The notes beneath the pieces were generated by a model, which worked only from the letters and a program-made list of their open reading frames with translations, had not been told where the DNA came from and did no database searches. Below are positions 45,601-56,340 of a DNA stretch of 64,000 nt, piece after piece; position 1 is the stretch's first letter; each line of letters opens with the position of its first letter. The translations under genes were made by a program, and so were the position numbers. This stretch comes from Tigriopus japonicus (taxonomy: Eukaryota > Arthropoda > Copepoda > Harpacticoida > Harpacticidae). The stretch spans positions 7,205,034 to 7,269,033 of the forward strand of contig CM021315.1 in assembly GCA_010645155.1 (NCBI GenBank). The letters run 5' to 3'.

Positions 45601-46422
45601 GTTTTCCGACACCGTTTGACTCAAAATACTCGGATCAAATGTGATGGCTTTAAGGTTGCTCTGTCGGGCGTCCCCATCTTGCAAACTCCGGTAAAGAAAT
45701 TTCGACACTAGATTTTGTTCTTGTAAGGCTTTGCTACGAATATTTCTTCGGACCAGTGCTCGATTTTTGTCACCCACGGAAGTGAGCACCGTATCGTAGA
45801 AGAATTTCTTGAGCCACTTCCATTCCGATTCCGAGGTTCGTAAGAGGAATCCGTGGATATCGAACTCGTCAATGAGGATCGAGTTGCCCACCCGATGCAG
45901 CACCAGACTCACTGGTGCATTGCTATACGGAATCTTGAGTAACTTCTTGATATTCTCAGCATCTGCCACCACATCCACTTCGCGCAAAAAGTCCACAAAA
46001 TGATGAGCCATGCGCAAGGACGAAAATCCGGTGTAATGGGGTGTAGCGCCGAATCCTTGGAGGTGGTCCACACCCGAAGGATAAGAATGCAGCCAATTTC
46101 TAGGGGGCGGGTTCAAATTTGTGGAGATCTGGAGACGAGAAAACGGATGAATGTCCCCGGCCATGGCCACATTCGGATTGGAATCGTGTTTCTGTGCCCC
46201 GTGATTAGCAAGCCCTGGCTCTAATTCTTCTCCTCCGAGGTCGGGTTCTCGGCCAATTCGGCCTCCAGAGTGTCCTCGATTGCGTCCACCTTTGAGGAGC
46301 AAAAGTGAGGGAGGCGGATCCGAACCCTCTTTGTCTGTCGAACGCGAGGGAGACGGAACCAAAAGGTAAGAGGGTGAAGAAGATGAGGAAGACGGATCTG
46401 TTCGTTCTTCTCTTGCACTCAT
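42697..46422 (-). CDS. EDRF1: EDRF1-like (erythroid differentiation-related factor 1) protein
   Basis: An intronless frame of 1241 aa from the ATG at 46422 (human about 1238 aa); the frame continues upstream only to a TTG. The N-terminal 60 residues are Ser/Pro-rich. The family is recognised from FLREVDVVADAENIKKLLKI and the neighbouring VSLVLHRVGNSILIDEFDI (about residues 145-190), and from DLPIFGDAEHPSVSLRLH. The C-terminal half is helical with TPR-like repeats (for example ALKHYEQSIALVG). In mammals EDRF1 is linked to globin gene expression. Its wide conservation in invertebrates suggests a more general role that is not defined. It is transcribed in the same direction as the RING-PX-BAR gene and POLRMT. 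Confidence 0.88.
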   Translation of the reverse strand: MSAREERTDPSSSSSSPSYLLVPSPSRSTDKEGSDPPPSLLLLKGGRNRGHSGGRIGREPDLGGEELEPGLANHGAQKHDSNPNVAMAGDIHPFSRLQISTNLNPPPRNWLHSYPSGVDHLQGFGATPHYTGFSSLRMAHHFVDFLREVDVVADAENIKKLLKIPYSNAPVSLVLHRVGNSILIDEFDIHGFLLRTSESEWKWLKKFFYDTVLTSVGDKNRALVRRNIRSKALQEQNLVSKFLYRSLQDGDARQSNLKAITFDPSILSQTVSENQTEERPSQTKAGQNAIRLLPEPTIDGLLPDPRSSGHDFARNLVWNFEDIRMLIGSDLPIFGDAEHPSVSLRLHNSKKPINILTGLDYWLDNLMCHIPEVLMCFHLDGIVQRYELVKTEDLPNLEGCSFSPKAVRDVAKNILSFIQSNAAREGHTYWLFKGKNDDFVKLYDLTSICEEAEKQSSTSEDVKLKNPFRSAVAALLYRVARNMVTRGNGHKEGSTIRQLLESCLKLLDKDKHPELVTSAHFMLSEIYLPDDTDPFRPKFNETEDKPKSSKPSSKTSNNVSVIDVKSLTSPNCAVGEDEYYEPPPLPSETKERCKAALNHVVEGMGFLDELVHRQNEVDGKRKREQEMKERDNPRMCRPNEPIPMPFDDPKTRRQRAQSESSIHTMTPSCPKVDPSMLWHIHLKSVLLKKAFLVYITISELHFRTENYGSSLRCFKRALNCYKVVTLTNRQVGTSTDHEKSFLLSFAFGLAADCYMAMVRNWNRIVNYQEEYNQSEDFDRSIANEIENHVEEPLRDWKIKLPQDMEDAIQKAISCLEHGISITDQKNVKASKEVQEDFESMISRLANAQNEMGVFYMHQANNLGGAKLEGGDDGNNRAEDDPVIFIIERSLAYLTKGLQNFEKIKDSLNCALLHCNIGRAYKVKAYLLERNGGNSGDTNILPLYDLALKHYEQSIALVGQRRKNPDFWDSITWEYSGTLYHIGSQLQTGSPRETMSRDEAEKRVLDCYKKALKSCDLTTDGPRQPLYQYRALKIHVGLAQLYSTSSAALSNDLRHNQRFFQLMDLADGHYDCASQLAVSLGKHISHFRIQSERLCLYFVAFERLKKPRDLGMFVEKGLDLLVGCLPTIMAIESASQTENEDVEDGVDESEVNFLHSFLVKKIQEFFLFVNQFLGSKKKKKESHLIAAAAKDLYSKTLRLPVQQINGDLTGNGNEKCMVSFSSLIDFLNCVAKEREIFKHSLL

Positions 46423-47315
46423 AGTGGTCGCAATGGTGTTGATCTGATATCTACTGACAATCAACTAAGGGCTAGCTGCCAATCGACAACGGTTATGTTC
46501 CAACTGATACTATCAAGTGTATGTCCTGTAGGAATTTGAGATTCAAAGCTAACTAGACGTATTTGGCCCGTGAACGAAGTTTGAGAAATTGTCATGTGTA
46601 GTAGATTCTAGCAGATTCTAGAAGGACGAGCCGCAACTCAGCTGACTTGAGAAACTGAACTGGAAAACATGGAAACAAAAACATTTAGGCAGGGTGGCTC
46701 ATGGCGATCCAAAATCCTCAACTTTGAAAATGAGCAATACTGAAAGCATCAAAGGAATCTTGCTTTCGATGTTCGTGAATTTAACTCTCACGAACATGAT
46801 ATATAAGTCGCTCAGATGTAAGGGATGTTTCTAAAATTCATCACTTGTCTGATTCTTGAAAAAGAAGAGAACAATTTGATGATTAGGCTTCCAAATCATC
46901 GACTGATTAGTTTTCGCGAGGAACCTCATTGATTTTCCCGATATTTTATTTTATTCGATATTTGGGCATTTTTAGTGGAAAGTCATGGAAAAGATCAAGG
47001 TCCAGAATATTTTTTTGCCCTTGCTTAAGACTGGTAAAACCAGCCCATATTAGGGCATTTTTCAAGCAAAGTTTTTCTTTTCCAGTATTTAACATTTACT
47101 GGAGTGTCTTACGATGAAATTTCTAAACATTATTCCACTTGTTTTTGGAAATTTTGACGAAATGAATCTGAGGGCAGTGGTCACATTTTCTCAACAAATC
47201 AGTTGAATTCAGTTTTTCCGATTGCTAAACCCCGTTAGTTCCATCTAGTAGGGACTCTAGTTCCATCAATAGGTCCCTAGGAGAGGTTTCGAATCCTTGT
47301 TCCGTCTTAAATAGA

Positions 47316-48454
47316 ATGAGCGGCGATGATTACTGGGATTTCCGTCAAAGTTCTCTTCGCGACTTCATCAAGCGATCGTGGGCTCCGCTCATTCAATACC
47401 GCATCACCACCCTCATGCAACACGGACCGCATCCTAGACACGATCACTCAAAATCCAATTCGAACTCCTTTGGTGGAAAAGATCAGGACATCGTCAAGGA
47501 TGCGGCCAATCTCATGCACATTTGGGCCTCCACTAAGAAAACGTTGGAATGGGTCGAGACTCTTTACTTAGAATCAAGGGTTTCGGAAACTTATTCGACG
47601 CTCCTGCAGATTCTCCACGACAATCTTAGCGTTCCAGCCCATGTAAGAAGTTATTGCAGTTGCGTTCCAAATGTGATAATCATGGTTGAATATTGGACAT
47701 GGTTTTAGGATGAAACGGAGCTTAAGAGATTATTTCACCAATCCGTGGCTATACTGTCAGAGTTCTTTGAAATCAACGAATCGACCCAGTTCATAAGGAA
47801 AGGCTTAAATGAATGGAACCTCTTGGATATATCCGAAGAGCTGAAGCATCGCCCTCATATATGGCGGGTGGAGTTCTTGCGCCACATGCAACCCAAGCCG
47901 AGGAATGAAAACGACATTATCCTGAATGAGGTGTCTCATGAACTCTTTGTTGAGGAGGTGCGAGGTAGCAGCCAAGCTGACGACGAGATTGAAATTGTCG
48001 AAGCTCACCAATCAAAAGTCTCCACTGAAGGTAGGCTTTATGGTAAGAATTGTGTTAAGATATGAAATGTCTCAAGTCTAAAATTATTATCTTTTCATCA
48101 GGTTTGAAGGATTACAAGAACGAAATGCAGGGGGGGTTTCAACTCATGATGGCACACATGACGCGAAAACTGATATCTTCAAAATTATGTCGAGATGAAA
48201 CGGAGGCCCAAAAGAAAGCATTCGACAAGATCAAAAGCCTAGAGGCCGCAGGATTCAACTACAGAAATCTGTTGAGATTCTATTACAAAGAAAAACAACG
48301 TCTTGAGAATGACAACAGAGTGCATGAGCTCAAACCAATCTTATTCAAAACAATTTCCTCCAATAACAGAGGCATGGCATCAATGGAAGTAAGCCGAACC
48401 GTAGATCTGGTCGATAGTTTTTTTCAAAAGAGACAAGGTCATTGCAACTTATAA
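47316..48454 (+). CDS. Unrecognised 333-aa protein
   Basis: Three exons (47316-47642, 47709-48030, 48102-48454) join in frame through 66- and 71-nt introns with good donors (CAT|GTAAGA, AAG|GTAGGC) and acceptors, giving 333 aa. The start reads MSGDDYWDFRQSSLRDF. The protein is mostly helical and charged, with no signal peptide or transmembrane segment. A central acidic stretch (ADDEIEIVE) separates two helical parts. The C-terminal part (RDETEAQKKAFDKIKSLEAAG) looks coiled-coil-like. I do not recognise a family. Clean splicing and coding bias make it a real gene. It converges with mL50, with stop codons only 64 nt apart. Confidence 0.75.
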
Positions 48455-48501
48455 GAACGAAACACGAACATCTTAGTGCCATACTTTTCGCACCGGATCT
48501 A

Positions 48502-48507
48502 TTTATT
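48502..48507 (-). terminator. Poly(A) signal of the mL50 gene
   Basis: On the minus strand AATAAA begins 11 nt beyond the TAA stop, implying a very short 3'UTR. Confidence 0.5.
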
Positions 48508-48518
48508 TCCAGGCTTAA

Positions 48519-49458
48519 TTAATCCCACGCGTTCTTTTCCCAAGGATCTCGATTCCAAATGACGTCCTTGTACTTCTTGCGATTCTCGGGATGAACAATA
48601 ATAGTGTTGCTTCCTGGGAAAGCAGTCTTGTTAGTCCAGTGATCTCCGTCCGGATTGAATCGAACCGGGTTCAACTGAATGTTCAAATTAGGCGGTAGTT
48701 GGCCCTCCTCTTTGCTCTCATGGAGTTTTTCGTACGGTGTCCGGGTATCAACTCGACTATTATAGAAGAGAAACAAGTGATCTAAGCTAGTCATGGTGTG
48801 AAGCATGGAGTTCGGCACGGTGTGCTGAAATTCGCGCTCAAGAGCTGTGAGCAACTTGGCCTTGAGAGGCGTATCTAATGCAATCTGCGAAATTTCATGA
48901 GATTGGCCCTTGTTGAATCCGGGCACAACTTCCGAACAAATGGTCATGAAACGCTCCTCTACATCTTGAGGTGGTTCATAAGGCTTGAAAGCTCGAAGAA
49001 ATCCCCGTTGAGCTAAAGAGCTCAATTGCCGCTCAAAATTCAACAACTCCTCCGTGGATGAATCGTAGGATTTAAACTTATCGGGAACCAAGTTTCTTGT
49101 GATCTTTCGAATAGTTCTTTGACGCTTTTTGTAAGAGGTTTGGTTCACTTTAGTAGGTTTCCAAGCTGATGTGGTATCTTGGTCGGGTGTCTCCCCGGAA
49201 TTGTAAACGCGTTCCCAAATGTGGGGCGGAACTTCTTCCTCGTGGACGTAACGGAAAGACTTTGGCACGTAACTACCCATTCTGAAACCAGCCAAAAATG
49301 ATGGGTTTGGTTTTCGACCAAGATCACCCTAAATGGGATAAGTGGAGCAATTTCGGGCCAAAGAATCCTTACCGTGTCCTTGCGTAACGCACACCACCTA
49401 AAAGATAGCGGAAGGAGTCAGCCTTGGCTTTTGTCAAGTTTGCAAACGCCATTGCCAT
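48519..49458 (-). CDS. MRPL50: Mitochondrial large-subunit ribosomal protein mL50
   Basis: Component of the mitochondrial 39S ribosomal subunit. Two exons on the minus strand, 49373-49458 and 48519-49281, joined across a 91-nt intron, give 282 aa. The first exon encodes MAMAFANLTKAKADSFRYLL, plausible as a mitochondrial presequence. The mL50 core is at residues of about 130-235, with EPPQDVEERF, LLTALEREFQHTVPNSMLH, DLFLFYN-like LDHLFLFYNSRVD, and QLPPNLNIQ matching human mL50 (158 aa). Extra segments flank the core: about 100 residues between presequence and core, and about 45 C-terminal residues ending RDPWEKNAWD. An alternative start is the second ATG at 49452. Confidence 0.85.
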
Positions 49459-49987
49459 AATACGTAGGTGAAGACCGAGATTTCGAGGAAGAAAACCACA
49501 CGGTTTTCAGTTCTTACCCAAAGTTTGTTGTGCAAATTTTGGACAAGCGCCATCTAGTGTGACGAAAGGAATATACACTACAATCAAGCCTAGAGGACCT
49601 CCGTGTGTCAGCAGCATTTTAGTTTTGGGGGTGGACTTTTGACCAAAAAAATTTTTTTAGAGGTAATTTGGATGATTTTTGCATCAGAAAGTAATTTATT
49701 GGGATGATTTCTTTGGTTTAAAAAACTTGAGCAAAATTTCTCAGCTGATCAAAAGTTTTTAAACACAAGATACGCCTAGTTTTGCAATCACAATGTGACT
49801 TCATGAAAAGCATATCAAAATGCCTTTGGTCTTAGATGGTCAACAAAATCAAATCTTTTTGCATTTTTAGTTGCTGAAAACTTTTTTGTTCCATGCAATT
49901 TCTCACAAATATTTAAATAGTGCCCATTTCCGTACTTCTTCAAAATTTGGGTGAAATTCAAAAGTTAACGTTGTAATGTTCAACAAC

Positions 49988-51305
49988 GGGTAAAGTCTGA
50001 CAAAAAGTAAATTGGTACGCACAAAAAGACCATGTTTTTTATGTTTCAATAAATTTCTATAAATCATTAATAGTTGTTCTATCGTACTTTTTTATCAGAA
50101 CTTCAAAAAGTCCCTTTATCACATGGTTATATTTCTCCAGTTTGAACGAATTCTCCAACCTTCCTCTTGATGTAGTCCATTAACGCCCGCACAGTGGAGA
50201 CGGACACGGAATCAGAGCATTTTTTCCATTTTACCCGCATTTGTGGGATGTCATTCACTGCCCCAACGCTTCGTCGAAGTTGTTGCTTTGAAATTGCCCA
50301 GTATTATTTGATTGGGCGAAATTCCGGGCAATTTAGAGGGTTCATGAGCTTGGGGACAAAATTGACATTGTCGGTGGTATACCATTCCAAAACCACCTTG
50401 GCGTAGTGGTAGCTAGCCAAGTCGGGCCAAAGGACGACTTTGGCCTTATGTTTGCGGGTGAATGGCAAAACACGTTTTTCAGGCACTCGTCAATATAAAT
50501 TTGGGATGTCATCACCGCCGATGTGACGAATGGTTCCGTTTGCAAGACACAAGTACAAATCGCTTGCCAAATCATGGCCTTCTTCGCGAATTTGTTTCAA
50601 ATGTGAACTTAAATTTTCCCTTAACTAAATAACTTAAAACATCCCCACGTCCAGTTGCGATGTAAAACTTTTGCCCAGGAAGTTGCTTAAAATCGAGTTT
50701 GACGTAGGTTTGGTCATCGATCAGTGCCAGCCTTTGTGTTTCGGAAAAGAGCCTAGCCCGCTTTTTGGCCACGCAATTCTGCTTCATGTGCCGATTTGGA
50801 TGTTTACTGGCTTTGTTCAACTTGTAACCTTCCCTGGCAAGGATGTTCTGCAGTTTGAAAGTTGGCGTCGTACCTTCTGGCCACATCTCGGACCGAAAGA
50901 CCAGGGTTGGCTTTAACGCACCTCAACACCTTGCTGCGCAACTGACGATCCCTGGTTCCAGTTTTTTCGTAAGTCCGCTCATTCCTTTCCACCCTCAAGG
51001 TTGCCTTGTAGGTTTTGAGCGCTCGACAAACCGTTGTTTTCGGCATCTTCAGAACTCTAGCCAGCTTGGAACCGGACCAATCCAGATTTTCCAGGTGCTT
51101 GTGCACAAAAAAAATTCTGCCTTCGAGTGCCATTTGACATTATTTTAAAACGTGGTTGGCTTCTTTAATCAGACTTGAACCACTTATTCTCTTTAGAATT
51201 GTAAGCAAACAACTACTGAACAGAATTTTCGATTTATAACACTACAGGCGTGTTAGCGGATAACGAAGGGTGAACCAATTTACTTTTAGTCAGTCAGCCT
51301 TTACC
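49988..51305 (-). mobile_element. Decayed Tc1/mariner-superfamily transposon
   Basis: Imperfect terminal inverted repeats are visible: GGTAAAGTCTGAC plus AAAAGTAAATTGGT at the left, and the inverted GGTAAAGGCTGAC plus AAAAGTAAATTGGT at the right. Between them, minus-strand fragments in different frames (about 51133-50800, 50886-50572, 50575-50304 and beyond) spell a DDE transposase. Seen in order are a helix-turn-helix start (LARVLKMPKTTVCRALK), an IDDQTYVKLDF block with the first Asp, and WPDLASYHYAK with the second Asp. The conserved NPxNCPxxRPIE-type block follows, in which the expected Glu reads as Lys and is followed directly by a stop. The copy is therefore inactive. Confidence 0.8.
50190..51133 (-). 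pseudogene. Broken Tc1/mariner-like transposase gene
   Basis: The transposase reading frame is interrupted by at least two frameshifts (near 50850 and 50570) and by a stop codon after RPIK near 50304. The third catalytic acidic residue is lost in the same block. Homology continues beyond that stop as YWAISK and a further helical stretch towards 50190. It is oriented on the minus strand inside the element at 49988-51305. Confidence 0.75.
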
Positions 51306-52860
51306 AAACGAAAGGTAACAATCATTTATGTGTTCAAATGCCTACACAACATTTGCCCAAATCAAGGAACTGAGCAAGATGGGAGGTGTCACATACATCC
51401 CAAGGTATGAAAGCTTGTTCATTGGACAATAATTTTGTTACTTTTTTATATTTGTTACCTTTCAAACGGGACTTTTCCGGACAACCTTACACTCCAGGGG
51501 TGCCTAAGAGCGGCAAATTCTAGCTCCAGGCATGACTAATTATTTTTAAAAAAATGATATATAATTTTGCGCGGAAAATCTCTATGGCATTGGTTAAAAC
51601 CCCAAGAACGACCTAGAAATGTAAAGGAAAAAAATACTCTTGAATGAAATGAATGAATGGCTTTGAGAACCTCTAATAATGTGGAAATCTAGCAAGAAAG
51701 AAATCTAATGGCTGAATTTTACAAGGCAAAAATTTGAGGTATTTCAGAAAAGTGGTTCTGGTATGGACCTAAAAGAGCGAATGTTTGAAAAAAAAATGTT
51801 TTCATTTTTTTGGTTAATTTTTAAAAAAGTTTTGACTCAGAAATCATCAATTTCAAATCCATTCTCTACAAATATGCAATGTCAAAAAATAATTGATTAC
51901 AGTCCATTTTTATGAGCAAAGGACCGGAGAGCGGAGCCATCCTTATTTGCCTTGTTTGTGAACTCTTAAGAAAACGACAGATCTTTAGCTCCGAAAATTT
52001 TGATTACATCGAACTTTTGATTGTTTCATATTTTGGATTCAACCACTGCCTGATGATATAAACAAGCTAAAGGTCCTAATTAGTGTGCTTTTTTCATTTC
52101 CTAATTGAAATTATCTAACATCAAAAATAAAATCCCGTTCTCTCATATTTGGATAGATTTTCATGGCCGCAGAGCACTTGAATTAATTCATAAGGGGCCC
52201 AAAGTTAAGAAATCTCACGGACGCGTTATCGATTGATAACAGAGTCCTCGTCGAGAAAAATAGGATATTGTAACATTATTCGTCCTACAATTCCCTTCAC
52301 ATAGTCACAGTCGTTGTATTCAGATGTCCACATTCCACATACTCACGTTAGACCGACTGAGAAAGTCAGGAGAAGTCGGATTCATGTCCGTCCTCAGTGT
52401 CCTCGCTCTCGTCGCTCTCGTTTTACCCATCTCGAGCTAGATTCGTTGCGTTCTGGCCCCGGGTGTGCACATGACTAAGCGCTATGATACGAGGACGAGC
52501 TGTTTGCGAAAGAGGCTCTCTGTCAGAGGCAAAAAGACCCAGGAAGGCCGTCCATTTCGTCAGCAACCCAGACTCCTCAACGAGTACATCTGGATGCAGC
52601 TGCAAACACATCCAGAGGCCGAGGCAAAAAAGGGCCCTGAAGAGTGAGTGATTCCTTAGGATATAGCCAATTGTGTTCCAATATCGAATCCAATATCACT
52701 TGTATGCTTGCCAAAATATTCTTTCATTTCTGCCAAGCGTGATTGGGCGAAAATGTTGATGAAGTGGACCATTAAGCTAAGCCTTTGATGGGCAAGCATC
52801 AAAAGTGATCAGCAACCATCATGCTACCAACTTTCTTCATGATTTGATTTCAATCTGAAA

Positions 52861-55376
52861 ATGGCGAACAACAAAATGTTTGCTCTAGCCCTGAAATGGG
52901 GAGCATGGATCATTTTACTTCACATGATGTTGATTCACCAAGGTCAGTGCCTTCGAGTGATGGGATCTTTTGATTCGGACGATTTTTTTATCTTCCTGGC
53001 GAAGTTCGGCTTCCAAAAGACCGAACTGAGTGACAAGAATGGCACCCAAGGGTTCTTGTTCGGCAATGTCACCTTAAAGGGCTCTTCCGAGTTGTCTGAT
53101 GTGCACATGACTTTAGCTGTGTTGGATCGTGGGTATTTTCTCGAGTACTATGGCAACCGAAGTCTTTTTAGCAAGGAAAAAGCTTGCTCCAAAATGTTCG
53201 ACAAGATCTCCACAATTGCGTACGACGCCGACTGTCACGATGAAGGCACACAGGATTTCTTGCGAAGTGTGCCTTGTCCCAAGGGTGGAATCTGCCCGGA
53301 CGAAGATAATCCTAATAATCTGGTCGATGCCTCCCAATTGACCTATCACATTCAGGACTCTCTGCAATCTAGGTAACGTTTTCAGGGGGGGAATAAGGTA
53401 AACATTATCGTCTTTTCTCACGTGTTTCTCTCCAAACGCAGATTTTGGTACGTAAGTTTGGTAGCTTGCTATAGGGAGAAATCCACCTGTTCGTGGAAGC
53501 CCGTTCCACAACGAATTCAAGTCGATTACGATTTATGGCTTGTCAATGGAAACTCGTATGGGAGTCGGCACCAAAATATGTTTCGATATCAATATTCATA
53601 TGATGAACAGGTACTAGAGCGCACAAAAGCTTCTTCTTCCATTTGCTTTTTTAATTTGAAGTTGCGTCTTCTTCCGCTCAGGATGTGTATAGCTTCTATC
53701 TGGTTCTTTTGCTCATCTTCACAATATTGGTACCCCTCCAAACCTATGCCAACACCCGACAAAGGCACCCAATCACGAGGCTCCTCACTTTCGGTCTTGC
53801 CACAGAATTTGTGGCATTGTTGGCCACAAACGTTCATCACAGCATTTTTTCATTTAATGGCCGTGGGATTCCTTGGTTAGCAACCATAGGAGAAATAGGA
53901 CAAATTTTTTCTCAGGTGGGATCTGAAACTCAAAACACGAGCTTCAAAGCGGTTGCACTAATTGAAAGGTTCCTTATTTTCTTTGAAGTCTCTATTTATG
54001 ATGTTGCTCCTTCTTTTGGCCATGGGTTGGGCTGTCACGAGACAAGAACTCAAGTGCAAGATGCTGATCTTCACCATTTGGCTCACCTACTCCATTGTAC
54101 ATTGCCTTCTTTTCATATGGAAAAAGGTATTGCGTCAAAGAAAGCTTGTCAAGAAAATGAACTCAATGTCTGATGCTGAACAATGGTGCCTCCTTGTCTC
54201 TAGGTTGAAGTCGATGTGGTTGAGGATATCGAAGAGTACCAAACAGTCCCTGGGGTCATCATTCTCATCCTGAGAATTGTGGCGATGATCACCTTTCTTG
54301 TCTCACTAAGAGAAACCATGCTTCACGAGCACAACGTGGAACGGCTAAATTTCTTCCTGCATTTTGGAGCTGCAACTTTGGTGTGGTTCATCTATTTACC
54401 TCTGATGGCAATTGTAGCCTTGCAAATTTCTGCCTTGTGGAGAACCAAATTCATTTTGGGTATTACCTATTCAGCGGACACCTTCGCTTACATCGTGCTC
54501 ATTCATCTATTATGGCCAAGTAGGAAGGAACAGTACTTTCTATTGGCAGCTCAGGTGAGAAGGGATGCATGGAAAGTCGTGTCAATCAACAAGTAAAAAT
54601 GTGACCTCAAATGGATTCAACATTATCTTGTCAATGTTAGATTGTCAGGGACAAGTCAGGGCTTGTTTATCAAAATTCAGATCCGTTCAAAGTCTCAAAA
54701 TTTGTATTAATCATCACCTCAAGAGATGTCAAAAGTTCGTCTTAACAACTTTGGTCAACCCTTGTGCTTTTAAAAAATTGAAAAAAACGTGATTGGAATG
54801 GTCAGGCAAATGTCAATGGACGCATGAAGAATCGCAGTAAGGAACACTGGCTAAGAATTTGGATGGAGTTCGTTCCAAGTACTGAAGTGGCTCCGCGTGA
54901 CAGAAAATTTGTCCTCCCCAATTTTCAAGGCAATGAGACATTAGAGTCAAAGGTTTTGCAATTCTAAGAGTCATTGAAAAAGAACACCAAATCGATGAAA
55001 AAAGGCTTAAGATCTTCGCCGAAGCAGATTCAGTGGCTTATGCACTGTTTTGTACTGATCTTTAGGAGTGAGTGATTTTCAATTTATTGTTCGGTACAAA
55101 TACTAAAAAGACTAGGAAAACGTGTTTTTAGTTGAATCTTATGATTTCGTTTTCTTATTTCAGGACGACTCTGTTGATGAATTGGAGGAGTTTAACGAAG
55201 CTCCAAATATTCTTCATGACAAGCTTGGAACAAAACAGAAGGCCGAATTGAGAGGTTCGCACAGATTCTCAGAGCCTTTCTTTGATAATACTTCTGTGAT
55301 AACAAGACAATCTGATTATGATGATTCTCCACGGTCATCCTTTTCACCGTTTGGTGAACTCGTTAGTTTGGATTGA
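52861..55376 (+). CDS. GPR180-like GOLD-domain seven-transmembrane protein
   Basis: Six exons (52861-53372, 53442-53610, 53682-53915, 53989-54126, 54204-54554, 55164-55376) give about 538 aa. Residues 1-31 form a signal peptide ending near HQGQC. The luminal/extracellular domain (about 32-228) has several Cys and N-glycosylation sequons (NVT, NRS). Seven hydrophobic segments follow from DVYSFYLVLLLIFTILV onward. GIPWLATIGEIGQI, LLLLLAMGWAVTR and PGVIILILRIVAM match the order in human GPR180 better than TMEM145. The family (GOLD-domain seven-helix proteins) is associated with membrane trafficking and signalling. GPR180 has been linked to TGF-beta signalling and vascular thickening in mammals. 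The C-terminal tail is acidic and cytosolic. Intron 5 is 609 nt, the others 69-77 nt. The exon 4 acceptor (TTTGAAG) is weak. Confidence 0.85.
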
Positions 55377-56340
55377 TGACTTGAAAAGGATATGAAACTC
55401 GCCACAATTAGCACTTGGATTATGTGAACATATTTTTCCAACATGAAACTAACATTGCAAAACTAGCAAAATATATTCTACTACGATCCCGAGAAGATGA
55501 TTCATGATCTAAAAGTTTGGTCCTTCAAATCTTCAATGGAGCTATGTTCACACTCTTCATGGAGGCCCGTAAACTCCATTTTTGACAAGATTAGTTATTG
55601 TCTTCAAATCAGGTCAAATCGGCGATTTCCAAACTGTGTGGAGAACGCTCTAACAGGGAACCAATGAAGGACCCTGATAAAAGGGGATAAATGAATCGAG
55701 GACTGTCCAGAAAATTGACACAATTTCCGCAAAATTTTCTACTTTTCTAAACATTTACAAATGTACTGAGATCATTCAAGATATTCCAAAATAGTTGAAA
55801 GAAAGGAGCCAATCAAAATGTCAAAACTTATTTTAGCCACAAATCGGTTTATTACCAAAAACGCAACTATGACCAAAACAACATTCTGAAACATATTGTA
55901 ACAATTACAAATAAATAATAGTGAATTTTTCGCAAGGACATAACTTGTTTACAATATTATAAAATCTTAAGTACTAATGATTATGTCCTGTCATTGGAAA
56001 ACCGAAAATCCCTTAGGATACAATGCTCGGTCACTGGATAGAAAAAAAAACAATGATATGAGTTTATAAAGATGATTGATAATAAATGAAAAATATAAAA
56101 GAAATACGCGGGGAAGGGGGAAACTGGCCTTAGAAGCTATTAATGGAAAATATGACTCCAAGAAAGATCAAATTTGTATATGTATCAAATATAAAACTAG
56201 TATTTATGGTAGTTTGGTCCTAAACATGTAAGAGTAGAAGGTAGTATTAAACTGTTGATAAAACACATTTCCCACTTTTTCATTATCAAAACGCCATTTT
56301 GACCAATTGAAAAAGACCTCTTTTAGCTTTCAAAAACCAC

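Larger units (their letters stand above)
49460..52860. other. Gene-poor region with a transposon copy
   Basis: Apart from the Tc1/mariner-like copy (49988-51305) I see no gene. 52320-52860 is less AT-rich and probably contains the promoter and 5'UTR of the GPR180-like gene. A short open frame at 52465-52647 has no recognisable features. Confidence 0.5.
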
